In this document: positions 15,246 through 22,982 of the stretch, piece by piece
Position numbering within the stretch: the stretch's first letter is position 1
Layout: each line of letters opens with the position of its first letter
Assembly: GCA_014237405.1 (NCBI GenBank)
Contig: JABZFO010000151.1
Span: 1-36,190 of the forward strand
Reading direction: 5' to 3'
Length of the DNA: 36,190 bases
From: Desulfosarcina sp.
Lineage (GTDB): Bacteria; Desulfobacterota; Desulfobacteria; Desulfobacterales; Desulfosarcinaceae
The notes under the pieces: model-generated
Databases searched by the model: none
What the model was told of the DNA's origin: nothing
The model's input: the letters and a program-made list of their open reading frames with translations, nothing else
Translations under genes and position numbers: made by a program

Positions 15246-16100
15246 ATGACCGCGCAACCTTCAGATGCGTCCTTCACCGGGGCCACCCGGTATGTGCTGG
15301 ACGAAGAACTGGCCCAGATCGTCAACATCTCCATGGCCCTGGAAATGCCCCTGCTGCTAAAGGGCGAGCCCGGTACGGGAAAAACCATGTTGGCCCACGC
15401 CATTGCCGAGAACCTCAACATGCCGCTCATCGTGCTCAACGTCAAATCCAGTATGAAGCTGGTGGAGGCGTTGTACCAGTACGACACCCTGACGCGGCTC
15501 AACGACAGCCGCTTCGGCGACAGCCGACGGGATGTGAGCAACATCGAAGCGTATATCAAGATGGGTAAAATCGGTCAGGCATTCGTGGCCGACAAGCGGA
15601 CGGTGCTGCTCATCGACGAAATCGACAAGGCGGACACCGATTTTCAGGACGACATGCTGGATGTGCTGGACCAGATGGAGTTCGATATCATCGAGATCGA
15701 TAAGACCGTATCGGCCCGGCACCGGCCGATGATCATCATCACTTCAAATGCCAAGAAAGATCTCTCCGACCCCTTTTTGGGCCGCTGTAACTTCCACCAT
15801 ATCGCCTTCCCGGACCCCAAGATGATGCGCAAGATCATCGGCGTGCATTTTCCCGACATCCACGACGATCTGGTGGAAAACGCCATCGCCGCCTTTTACC
15901 ACATGCGGGAGCCGGAAGCCGTGGAAAAACGGCCGGCCACCCGGGAGCTGATCAACTGGATCCGCGCCCTGAATGCCGATCCGGACTTCAAGCCCAAACG
16001 GCTGGCCAAGGGCGATGTGCCCTTTTTAGGCGTGCTGTTCAAAAAGAGCGGTGATTACGAGCGGGCCAGTGCTTTTGTCAACCGCCGGAAGATGTTCTGA
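15246..16100 (+). CDS. MoxR-type AAA+ ATPase
   Basis: 284 residues. The ATG at 15246 has GAGAGG six bases upstream; a longer reading to 15132 adds 38 residues without family similarity. Walker A is GEPGTGKT at 40-47, Walker B LLIDEID with D124/E125, and sensor/arginine-finger elements IITSNA and DPFLGRCNF follow. A C-terminal helical lid holds FVNRRKMF. MoxR ATPases work with a von Willebrand factor A partner as chaperones that insert cofactors or activate enzyme complexes (NorQ-NorD, CoxD-CoxE). The partner gene begins two bases after this stop, so the pair is translationally linked. The client enzyme is not evident here. Confidence 0.9.
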   Translation: MTAQPSDASFTGATRYVLDEELAQIVNISMALEMPLLLKGEPGTGKTMLAHAIAENLNMPLIVLNVKSSMKLVEALYQYDTLTRLNDSRFGDSRRDVSNIEAYIKMGKIGQAFVADKRTVLLIDEIDKADTDFQDDMLDVLDQMEFDIIEIDKTVSARHRPMIIITSNAKKDLSDPFLGRCNFHHIAFPDPKMMRKIIGVHFPDIHDDLVENAIAAFYHMREPEAVEKRPATRELINWIRALNADPDFKPKRLAKGDVPFLGVLFKKSGDYERASAFVNRRKMF

Positions 16101-16102
16101 TT

Positions 16103-17320
16103 ATGTTCCTGGCCTTTTTCTACAAGCTGAAAGAGATGGGGGTACCGGTCAGCCCCACGGCCTTTTTGACCCTTCACCGGGCTTTGTCCAACCGCCTCAT
16201 CTCCAGCCTGGACGAGTTCTATACGGCCTCGCGGGCCATCCTTGTGAAAAGCGAACGTTACTTCGACCTTTTCGATCAGGTGTTTGCCCACCATTTTCAA
16301 GGTGCCGAACTTCCCGACGTGGAGGGGCTGGAAGTCGACGAAATGGCCCGGGCTATGCTGGAGCAGTGGCTCAAGGACCCCAAGGCCATGGCCGATGCCT
16401 TGGGCATGGATGAAGAGCAGCTGAACCGGATGACGCCGGAGGAGCTCCTTGAGTACTTCAGGGAGCGCTTAAAGGACCAGGACGGGCGCCACGACGGGGG
16501 CAGCAAGTGGATCGGCACTGGCGGCACCTCGCCGGTGGGACACTCCGGCTACCACCCCGGGGGCATGCGAGTGGGGGGCGTGTCGCGCAACAAGTCCGCC
16601 GTCAAGGTGGCCATGGAGCGGCGCTACAAGGACTATTCTCTTTCCGGCCCCCTCACCCAGGCCATGGTGGGCGAAGCGCTCAAGCGACTGCGAAACATGG
16701 TGCCCGCCGGCCCCCGGGACCAGGTGAACATCGACGAGAGCATCTACCGCACCATGAAAAACGGCGGGGAGATCGAGATCGCCTTCGACCGCCGCATAAA
16801 GGACCGGCTCAAGGTAATCCTGGCCATCGACAACGGCGGGTGGTCCATGGACCCCTACGTGTCGGTGGTCCAGACCCTCTTCGACTATGCCCGGGCTCAG
16901 TTCAAGGAGGTCAAGACCTTCTTCTTCCACAACACCATCTACGATAGCATCTGGCAGGATGCCACCCGCTACCGCCAACCGATACGCATGGCCGAACTGG
17001 CCCGCATGGATCCGGAAACCCGGCTCATCGTGGTGGGGGATGCCAGCATGGCGCCCTACGAGCTGATGTCCCAGGACGGCTCCATTTACGTCCAGAACCG
17101 CAGCGGCCGGCCCAGCATCGAATGCCTGCGCATGCTCGTGCACACCTTTCCCCACAGTGTCTGGCTCAACCCGGTATCTGCCGCCATGTGGAACTACACC
17201 CGTACCATTATCATGATCCACCAGATCTTCCCCATGTTCGAGCTGTCCATCGACGGTCTGGAAAAGGCGGTGCAACACCTCATGGCCGCATATGCGGTTT
17301 CAAAAACGTTGCGGCCTTGA
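16103..17320 (+). CDS. CoxE-like von Willebrand factor A domain protein
   Basis: 405 residues. An N-terminal helical region (1-135) precedes a Gly/His-rich linker (about 137-165) and a C-terminal CoxE-like VWA domain. The metal-ion-dependent adhesion site, normally DxSxS, reads D243-N-G-G-W-S248, so the first serine is replaced by glycine and the second displaced. The later conserved Asp in LIVVGDASMAP is present. Together with the MoxR ATPase two bases upstream it forms a typical two-gene AAA+/VWA module. It is predicted cytoplasmic. A solitary arm of the palindromic repeat begins immediately after its TGA stop. Confidence 0.87.
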   Translation: MFLAFFYKLKEMGVPVSPTAFLTLHRALSNRLISSLDEFYTASRAILVKSERYFDLFDQVFAHHFQGAELPDVEGLEVDEMARAMLEQWLKDPKAMADALGMDEEQLNRMTPEELLEYFRERLKDQDGRHDGGSKWIGTGGTSPVGHSGYHPGGMRVGGVSRNKSAVKVAMERRYKDYSLSGPLTQAMVGEALKRLRNMVPAGPRDQVNIDESIYRTMKNGGEIEIAFDRRIKDRLKVILAIDNGGWSMDPYVSVVQTLFDYARAQFKEVKTFFFHNTIYDSIWQDATRYRQPIRMAELARMDPETRLIVVGDASMAPYELMSQDGSIYVQNRSGRPSIECLRMLVHTFPHSVWLNPVSAAMWNYTRTIIMIHQIFPMFELSIDGLEKAVQHLMAAYAVSKTLRP

Positions 17321-17321
17321 T

Positions 17322-17356
17322 CTGAACCGCAACCTACCATTTCTGAATGGGCACTT
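17322..17356. repeat. Solitary arm of the dispersed palindromic repeat (partial copy 3)
   Basis: About 35 bases starting CTGAACC, containing CTACCATTTCTGAA and ending GGGCACTT. They match the complement of the left arm of copy 1 (3970-4004) with roughly six or seven mismatches. There is no second arm or central hairpin. The arm lies directly after the VWA gene stop, between convergent genes. Confidence 0.65.
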
Positions 17357-17376
17357 GTAAGGGCGCGGGTAAAACT

Positions 17377-18168
17377 TCAGCTTGTTGACGGATCGATGCG
17401 AAACAGTCGGCAGGTGTTCGCCCACACAATTTCCGCCAGCGCTTCCGGATCCTCACCTCGAACCTCGGCCACTTTCATCAACACCTGCCGAACGAAGGCC
17501 GGTTCGTTGCGCCGGTGCTTGTTGCGTTGGGGGGTGGGCGTGAGGTAGGGCGCATCGGTTTCGATCAAGAGCCGATCCACCGGAATGGACGGAATCATTT
17601 GCCGCAGAGGTCCCCCCCGTTTGCTGACAGTAACGATTCCCGTGATACCGATATAAAACCCCATTTCCAGATACTGGGTCAGCTCCGCCTCCGTTCCGCT
17701 GAAACAATGGACCACGGCGGTACGACGGGTGCTGGAGGTGGCCTTAAGAATTTCCAGCAGGCGTCCCTGGCTGTCCCGTTCGTGGAAAATCAGTGGCAGG
17801 TCCAGTGCCTCGGCGATCTCCAACTGACGGATGAACCACCCCTCCTGGTCCTTTTTGGGGGAGAACATGCGGTTGAAATCCAGACCGATCTCCCCCCAGG
17901 CCACCACCTTCGGGTCGGAAGCCAGGAATGTGAGATGATCCAGCGTCTCCTGTGTGCAGGACCGGGCATCATGGGGGTGCACCCCCACCGATGCAAAAAG
18001 GCCCGAATACGTATTGGCAAGCGCCACCACCCGGTCCGAAGTGCTCCGGTTGATGCCGACAACCAGCATCCGATAGACCTCTGCTGCTGCGGCACGATGC
18101 AGCACATCCAGAAAATCCGGTTCAAATGATCGATCGTCCAAGTGGCAGTGACTGTCAAAAATTCTCAT
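17377..18168 (-). CDS. TatD-family metal-dependent hydrolase/DNase
   Basis: 263 residues, a TIM-barrel amidohydrolase-like enzyme with a two-metal centre. Predicted ligands are H7 and H9 (SHCH), E93 (WGEIGLD), H129 (IFHER), H154 (VHCFSG) and D205 (ETDAPYL), all at family-typical positions. Family members are 3'-5' exonucleases acting in DNA repair, though RNA and D-aminoacyl-tRNA substrates have also been described. It is cytoplasmic and close to the usual 260-residue length. The ATG at 18166-18168 begins the conserved MRIFDSHCHL; the preceding bases give only a weak ribosome site. It is divergent from nfnA. Confidence 0.92.
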   Translation of the reverse strand: MRIFDSHCHLDDRSFEPDFLDVLHRAAAAEVYRMLVVGINRSTSDRVVALANTYSGLFASVGVHPHDARSCTQETLDHLTFLASDPKVVAWGEIGLDFNRMFSPKKDQEGWFIRQLEIAEALDLPLIFHERDSQGRLLEILKATSSTRRTAVVHCFSGTEAELTQYLEMGFYIGITGIVTVSKRGGPLRQMIPSIPVDRLLIETDAPYLTPTPQRNKHRRNEPAFVRQVLMKVAEVRGEDPEALAEIVWANTCRLFRIDPSTS

Positions 18169-18220
18169 TTATTTTTGCTGTTTTTTCAATAATTAAAATA
18201 AATGTTGATGATCAATCAAT

Positions 18221-18262
18221 CTCAAGTTTTGAGCTTGATTTCAAAACTCGAGCGTGTATATT
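18221..18262 (+). promoter_or_regulatory. nfnAB promoter with overlapping inverted-repeat operator candidate
   Basis: TTGATT (18235-18240) and TATATT (18257-18262) are separated by 16 bases, a good sigma70 promoter about 80 bp upstream of nfnA. A 12-bp inverted repeat, CTCAAGTTTTGA (18221-18232) and TCAAAACTCGAG (18241-18252), 11 of 12 matching, brackets the -35 element, and its right half fills the spacer. That arrangement fits a repressor site. It is not a Rex-type TTGTTAA repeat. Confidence 0.5.
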
Positions 18263-18342
18263 AGCCAGATTCATTCCATAAATAAAGGATATGTTTTGCG
18301 GCAGGATAGCCGCAACGAAAACAATAGACTTGGAGGACGCAC

Positions 18343-19179
18343 ATGTTCAAGATCGTAAAACGGGAGGAGATGGCCGAAGGGACCGTGATTTTAAATGAGA
18401 TCGAGGCGCCGCTGATTGCAAAGAAAGCAAAGCCCGGACAGTTCGTGATCCTGAAAGCCAACGAAGACGGGGAGCGGATTCCGTTGACCATGGCCGACAC
18501 GGATCCGGACAAAGGAACCATTACCATCATCTATATGGTCGTGGGAAAATCGACAGCCCTGTTCAAGACCCTGAAGGTGGGAGAAGTTTTTCAGGACGTC
18601 ATCGGCCCGCTGGGCAAACCCACTCATCTGGAAAAAGTGGGAAAGGTGGTGTGCGTGGGCGGCGGCACCGGTGTGGCGGTACTACACCCCATCACCCGCG
18701 CTCTGAAGCAGGTCGGCAACGATGTTACCTGCATCATTGGCGCACGAACCAAGGATCTGCTCATTTTAGAAGAGGAGATGAAGGCGGCATCCCACGACCT
18801 GCGGGTTTGTACTGATGACGGCACCTACGGCCACCATGGCTTTGTCACCGATGTCCTCAAGGAAGCGATGGAAGACGGAGACGTCAATCTGGTGGTGGGC
18901 ATCGGACCGGTTCCCATGATGCGGGCCGTGGCCAACCTCACCCGGCCCTTCGAGGTCAAAACCCTGGTGAGCCTGAATCCCATCATGATCGACGGCACCG
19001 GCATGTGCGGGGGATGTCGTGTGACTGTCGGCGGTGAAACAAAATTCGCCTGCGTGGACGGCCCTGAATTTGACGGCCACCTGGTCAATTTCGATGAGTT
19101 GATGCTGCGCCTTCAGGCCTATTGTGAGGAAGAAAAAGCCTGTTATGAGGATTTCTGCACCCTCCAGGCGGCCACCTGA
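18343..19179 (+). CDS. nfnA: NADH-dependent reduced ferredoxin:NADP+ oxidoreductase, small subunit NfnA
   Basis: 278 residues of the ferredoxin-NADP+ reductase superfamily, also annotated as sulfide dehydrogenase subunit or dihydroorotate dehydrogenase electron-transfer subunit. The FAD-binding barrel occupies about 1-95 (ERIPLTMAD), and the NAD-binding domain starts at VCVGGGTGVAVLHP (103-116). C222, C225 and C237 (MCGGC, FACVDG), with nearby D217, match the [2Fe-2S] ligand set reported for Nfn small subunits. With NfnB it couples NADPH oxidation to simultaneous reduction of NAD+ and ferredoxin (or the reverse) by flavin electron bifurcation, in the cytoplasm. GGAGG lies six bases upstream of the ATG. 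nfnB follows after 102 bp. Confidence 0.92.
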   Translation: MFKIVKREEMAEGTVILNEIEAPLIAKKAKPGQFVILKANEDGERIPLTMADTDPDKGTITIIYMVVGKSTALFKTLKVGEVFQDVIGPLGKPTHLEKVGKVVCVGGGTGVAVLHPITRALKQVGNDVTCIIGARTKDLLILEEEMKAASHDLRVCTDDGTYGHHGFVTDVLKEAMEDGDVNLVVGIGPVPMMRAVANLTRPFEVKTLVSLNPIMIDGTGMCGGCRVTVGGETKFACVDGPEFDGHLVNFDELMLRLQAYCEEEKACYEDFCTLQAAT

Positions 19180-19281
19180 CAAGCCGGCAACAACGAAATA
19201 GGTTCATGAATACCACCAATCCGCGGCGAGCGACCGGCAGGCCGACCAGCGCGTGAGAATTGTTGAGATGGAGGGATCAAG

Positions 19282-20694
19282 ATGACGGAGAAAGCGAAGA
19301 AAAAGGTAAAGGCACCCCGCGTAGGGATGCCCGAACAAAAACCAGAGATCAGAAAACGAAATTTTGAGGAAGTACCCACCGGCTACACGGTCGCCATGGC
19401 CCAGGAAGAGGCGGCCCGATGCCTCCAGTGCAAAAAGCCCGGATGTGTGGCGGGCTGCCCGGTGAGCGTGGACATCCCCGGATTTATCAACCTGGTCAGC
19501 CAGGGTGACTTCACCGGGGCCATCCGGCACGTCTGGACGAAAAACGCGCTTCCCGCCGTCTGCGGTCGGGTGTGCCCTCAGGAGATCCAGTGTGAGGGCC
19601 TGTGCATCGTGGGCAAACGGGGAGAGCCGGTGGCCATCGGCAACCTGGAGCGATTCGTGGCCGACTGGGAGCGGGAAAACGGCACCGGTGAGCTGCCCCC
19701 CACCGCGCCTCCCACCGGGAAAAAAGTGGCGGTGGTGGGTTCCGGTCCCTCGGGGCTTACCGTGGCCGGCGACCTGATTCAAAAAGGGTACGACGTCACC
19801 GTCCTGGAAGCATTCCACAAACCCGGCGGCGTGTTGGTTTATGGCATTCCCGAATTCCGGCTGCCCAAGGCCATCGTGGCCCAAGAGGTTAATTTCCTGG
19901 AACGCCTTGGCGCCAAAGTTGAGGTGAATGCCGTAGTGGGTCGCACCGTCAGCCTGGACGAACTGTTCGAAGAGGGATATGAGGCCATCTACTTGGGCGT
20001 GGGTGCGGGCCTGCCCCGGTTCATGAATCTGCCCGGCGAGAATCTCATCGGCATCCTCTCCGCCAACGAATACCTCACCCGGGCCAACCTCATGAAAGCC
20101 TATCTTTTTCCGGATGTGGACACCCCGATTCCAAAGGGTAAGAATGTGGTGGTCCTGGGCGCCGGCAACGTGGCCATGGACTCGGCCCGAACCGCCATGC
20201 GCCTGGGGGCGGATAACGTCAAAATCGTCTATCGCCGATCCCGTGACGAAATGCCGGCCAGGGCGGCGGAGATTCACCATGCCGAAGAGGAGGGAATCGA
20301 GTTTTTCCTGCTCACCACCCCCACCCTGTTTAAAGGCGACGATAAGGGTCGGCTCACCGGTATGGAGTGCCTCAAAATGGAGCTTGGCGAACCGGACGAT
20401 TCCGGCCGTCGTCGTCCCATTGCCCTCGAGGGAACTGAATTTCACATGGACACAGATCTGGTCATCGTCGCGGTGGGCTCAGGGGCCAACCCCCTGCTGA
20501 CCCAGTCCACACAGGACATGGAATTGAACCAATGGGGCTATATCGTGGCGGATGAAGAGACGGGAAAAACCACGAAAAAAGGCGTGTGGGCCGGCGGCGA
20601 TATCGTCACTGGTGCGGCCACGGTCATCCTGGCCATGGGTGCCGGGCGAAAGGCGTCCGACTCCATACACCAGTACCTGACCTGGGGATGGTAA
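19282..20694 (+). CDS. nfnB: NADH-dependent reduced ferredoxin:NADP+ oxidoreductase, large subunit NfnB
   Basis: 470 residues, homologous to the glutamate synthase small subunit (often annotated gltA/gltD). The N-terminal iron-sulfur region has C47, C50, C55, C59 and C94, C98, C104, C108, which in Nfn enzymes hold two [4Fe-4S] clusters. The FAD site is GSGPSGL at 153-159 and the second nucleotide site GAGNVAMDSA begins at 293, for NADPH. A terminal GGDIVTG motif closes the flavin site. No large glutamate synthase subunit is nearby and nfnA is directly upstream, so a bifurcating transhydrogenase is much more likely than glutamate synthase. GGAGGG precedes the ATG. A terminator follows. Confidence 0.92.
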   Translation: MTEKAKKKVKAPRVGMPEQKPEIRKRNFEEVPTGYTVAMAQEEAARCLQCKKPGCVAGCPVSVDIPGFINLVSQGDFTGAIRHVWTKNALPAVCGRVCPQEIQCEGLCIVGKRGEPVAIGNLERFVADWERENGTGELPPTAPPTGKKVAVVGSGPSGLTVAGDLIQKGYDVTVLEAFHKPGGVLVYGIPEFRLPKAIVAQEVNFLERLGAKVEVNAVVGRTVSLDELFEEGYEAIYLGVGAGLPRFMNLPGENLIGILSANEYLTRANLMKAYLFPDVDTPIPKGKNVVVLGAGNVAMDSARTAMRLGADNVKIVYRRSRDEMPARAAEIHHAEEEGIEFFLLTTPTLFKGDDKGRLTGMECLKMELGEPDDSGRRRPIALEGTEFHMDTDLVIVAVGSGANPLLTQSTQDMELNQWGYIVADEETGKTTKKGVWAGGDIVTGAATVILAMGAGRKASDSIHQYLTWGW

Positions 20695-20716
20695 ACCGCT
20701 GGTATGGGTTCATCTT

Positions 20717-20758
20717 GAAAGCCGGCCGGGAATTTGGTTCACGGCCGGCTTTCTTTTA
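20717..20758 (+). terminator. Intrinsic terminator after nfnB
   Basis: A perfect 12-bp stem (GAAAGCCGGCCG, 20717-20728; CGGCCGGCTTTC, 20742-20753) with a 13-base loop is followed by TTTTA, 22 bp past the nfnB stop. Confidence 0.9.
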
Positions 20759-20870
20759 TCGGGTCGTTAAATGACAAAAGCCGATCCAATGAAGCGAACC
20801 GGTTTTTGTCAGCGTATGCGTTTGCTGGGCATGCCCTTAAAACGGTGCAGCAGATGCCCATTTACCGCAG

Positions 20871-20898
20871 TTGACAATATTCAACCACGCCTTAATTT
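20871..20898 (+). promoter_or_regulatory. Candidate sigma70 promoter for the zinc-ribbon/HEAT protein gene
   Basis: A consensus TTGACA (20871-20876) is followed after 16 bases by TAATTT (20893-20898), about 80 bp upstream of the start codon at 20977. Confidence 0.5.
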
Positions 20899-20976
20899 AC
20901 CCCCTGATGTTTGATCGTCAGGCGCTTGATGAATCCCCTTATCCGTTCGTTCGGTAACCATCACGGAGGCCCGTAA

Positions 20977-21654
20977 ATGTCTTTTGAAACCAAGGAAGAA
21001 GTGCTTGAAAAAATTCTGGAGATGGAAAAACCCGCCTGCCCCCACTGCAACGTACAAATGAGTATTTGGGAGGTGCCAATCATCAACGTGGGCGACGGTC
21101 TAGGCTGGGGAACGCCCTACCTGTTCATATGCTTCAATGACGACTGCCCCCTCTACAAAAAGGGGTGGGACAACATAATGGAAAACTATGCCCATCACGC
21201 CTCTTACCGGTGCATGAACTATCCCGGCACCGACCAGTTTGAGCTCATCCCCGTGTTCAGCCCTGTTGGGGCAACCGGACAGGTGATCGATGATAAGGTG
21301 GTTGCCGAAGAGGAGGCGTTGAAACAGAACATCAAAAAAGGCTTCTCGATTCTTGCGGACTGTTACGTGAACAAGGACGGTGTCACGATCTTGAGGCTGC
21401 TCATGGATTCGGCTGAACCGGTGCGGGTCCGTCTGAAGGCAGCGGAAATGATCGGCGATATCGGAGAATTAGAGGCTATCGAACCTATCCGCAATCTCAA
21501 ATTCGGCAACCAGCGCCTGCAGGAACAGGTGGATACTGCCGTGAAAAAAATCCACAAACGGTTCTACACCCGCGAATGCCCTTTTTGCGCGGAAATCATC
21601 AAAAAGCGGGCCAATGTCTGCAAACACTGCGGTAAAGAAGTGGCCGGCCTGTAG
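20977..21654 (+). CDS. Zinc-ribbon protein with central HEAT-like segment
   Basis: 225 residues, predicted cytoplasmic. An N-terminal cysteine site (C21/C24 in CPHC, with C52 and C57) precedes a conserved-looking WGTPYLFICFNDDCPLYKKG segment. Residues about 115-190 are helical and HEAT-like (ILRLLMDSAEPVRVRLKAAE), with a pattern of paired helices. A second zinc ribbon closes the protein: C201, C204, C215 and C218 (CPFCAEIIKKRANVCKHC). GGAGG lies eight bases before the ATG. I recognise no characterised family; the architecture suggests a scaffold or protein-interaction role. It follows its own promoter candidate. Confidence 0.82.
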   Translation: MSFETKEEVLEKILEMEKPACPHCNVQMSIWEVPIINVGDGLGWGTPYLFICFNDDCPLYKKGWDNIMENYAHHASYRCMNYPGTDQFELIPVFSPVGATGQVIDDKVVAEEEALKQNIKKGFSILADCYVNKDGVTILRLLMDSAEPVRVRLKAAEMIGDIGELEAIEPIRNLKFGNQRLQEQVDTAVKKIHKRFYTRECPFCAEIIKKRANVCKHCGKEVAGL

Positions 21655-21681
21655 AACCCAACCTTGATGAACGCAACCCTA

Positions 21682-21717
21682 CGCGCCGTTTCCAATGCCT
21701 TTCAGGGAAGCGGCGCG
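21682..21717 (+). terminator. Hairpin with possible terminator function
   Basis: CGCGCCGTTTCC (21682-21693) and GGAAGCGGCGCG (21706-21717) pair at 11 of 12 positions around a 12-base loop, 27 bp past the preceding stop. No clear T-run follows, so intrinsic termination is uncertain. Confidence 0.35.
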
Positions 21718-21799
21718 GTCTTGCCTTTCCTCGACGCCCCCGCTACAATTACCCATTCAGCCATTTACCGCCTGAAACGATTATCCGGGAAAGATACCA

Positions 21800-22363
21800 A
21801 TGGGGGATAACGCACATCATCTGGCACCAATGCTGTCTGCCATCGATCGGATCAAAACGGATCTGATGGACTACCATCCTAAGGCCCTGCTGCTGTTCGG
21901 CTCCCTTGCACGTTACCTGGCCGACGATTCGGTCGACCATATTCCCAACGATGTGGATCTTCTGGTGATAACCAATAACACCCCTTTCGTGGTGATGAAC
22001 AGCGATTACGGGTGTGCAATAGAGTTTCACCGCTTCACGATAGACCGGACCGTGGGAATCGCTAAAAGCCTTCGCTATGACAGCCGCCCGGTTGCCCTTT
22101 CCAAGCTTTACAGCCGGGTGTTGGCCAAACAGCATGCCATCGACGTGATCGCCGCCGCCATGATGCTGGGTTCCGCTTACGGGGATTTCGGCATCGAACA
22201 GATTGAGATCAGCGGCATCACCGATACCCGGGACTATTCGATTCATCGTGTGCTGATGGGCGGCGGGTGGTGGGGGCGTCTGTGCCGCTATGCGGCGGAA
22301 CGACGCGGCCCGTTGATGCGGTTTACCGATAAAATGGTGCGCAATTATGATTTTGAGGGATGA
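21800..22363 (+). CDS. MNT-type nucleotidyltransferase-domain protein
   Basis: 187 residues. The N-terminal half shows the pol-beta-like nucleotidyltransferase pattern: LLLFGSLARYL (G34, S35) and, after a loop, NDVDLLVI with D51 and D53. The third acidic residue may be E in the CAIEFHRF segment. The C-terminal half has no family I recognise; it includes a Trp-rich GGGWWGRLCRYA segment. Stand-alone MNT proteins often act with HEPN partners as toxin-antitoxin pairs, but no HEPN gene is seen here, and the protein is longer than typical MNT antitoxins. The start follows a GGGAAAG site. The convergent neighbour is an HsdR-N-like protein 15 bp away. Confidence 0.75.
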   Translation: MGDNAHHLAPMLSAIDRIKTDLMDYHPKALLLFGSLARYLADDSVDHIPNDVDLLVITNNTPFVVMNSDYGCAIEFHRFTIDRTVGIAKSLRYDSRPVALSKLYSRVLAKQHAIDVIAAAMMLGSAYGDFGIEQIEISGITDTRDYSIHRVLMGGGWWGRLCRYAAERRGPLMRFTDKMVRNYDFEG

Positions 22364-22378
22364 GACGGGACATGCATT

Positions 22379-22918
22379 TCAGCTGTCCCGGCCGCGCACA
22401 TTGACGTTCATGGAATCATAAGACCGAAATACCAGCTTCTCCCTGGCCAGCCGGTCGGGTGCCACCGAGGGCGGTGGCTTCGCTTGCGCCAGGTTGACGG
22501 CCTCGCTTCTGGTGGGAATGGCCGCAAGTCCGTCCCCTGTTTTCTTTCCGGTTGCCGCATCCAGGACCGTCGCGCTGGATCCGTCGGACACCACCGCCAG
22601 CGGCATCGGAGACGTGCCATAAAGACGCGCCGCCGAAACGATTTCCCGCTCCCTTGACCCCAGTGAACCGGCGGCGCATTTGACAGCCATTAAAGGCCTG
22701 CTCTCGACTTGTACAACCAGGTCCACCGTCGATCGATAAACGTTACCATCGATCTCCACATCAATCGGGGCATCTACTATCACATCTTCACGCCGGTAGC
22801 CCTTTTCTTCAACCAGGTATCGTTCCACCTGCTGACGGTTGGCCTCGGCCCCCACATTGGACACCGGCTGACCGGTAATGAAATCGACGATGACGTCCGG
22901 ATTGGTTTCTTCTTGCAT
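22379..22918 (-). CDS. HsdR N-terminal-like (PD-(D/E)xK) stand-alone protein, possibly inactive
   Basis: 179 residues from an ATG preceded by GGAG; a TTG twelve bases further upstream is less likely. The fold matches the type I restriction R-subunit N-terminal domain used as a stand-alone protein (HSDR_N_2). An N-terminal helix with EANRQQVERYLVEEKGY is followed by DAPIDVEIDGNVYRSTVDLVV, with D66 the likely catalytic Asp. The usual (E/Q)xK is here A78-V-K80, lacking the acidic residue. A helix with SREREIVSAARLYG follows. No restriction motor, specificity or methylase genes are nearby, so this is unlikely to be a restriction enzyme. Similar solitary genes are common in Deltaproteobacteria; their role is unknown. 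Confidence 0.75.
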   Translation of the reverse strand: MQEETNPDVIVDFITGQPVSNVGAEANRQQVERYLVEEKGYRREDVIVDAPIDVEIDGNVYRSTVDLVVQVESRPLMAVKCAAGSLGSREREIVSAARLYGTSPMPLAVVSDGSSATVLDAATGKKTGDGLAAIPTRSEAVNLAQAKPPPSVAPDRLAREKLVFRSYDSMNVNVRGRDS

Positions 22919-22982
22919 GAGCCACTCCAAAAGAAATGGAATCGTTGAATTTGTTGGTAAATTTCACAATCCTTTACGGTTG

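Noticed and set aside
19282..20694. Glutamate synthase small subunit (gltD) as the name for this gene
   Set aside because: There is no large subunit and nfnA is directly upstream with matching iron-sulfur ligands, so NfnB is the better call.
21800..22363. MNT/HEPN toxin-antitoxin pair
   Set aside because: No HEPN-domain gene is adjacent; the next gene is convergent and has an HsdR-N-like fold.
22379..22918. Part of a type I restriction-modification defence system
   Set aside because: There are no HsdM, HsdS or helicase motor genes nearby and the nuclease motif is incomplete.
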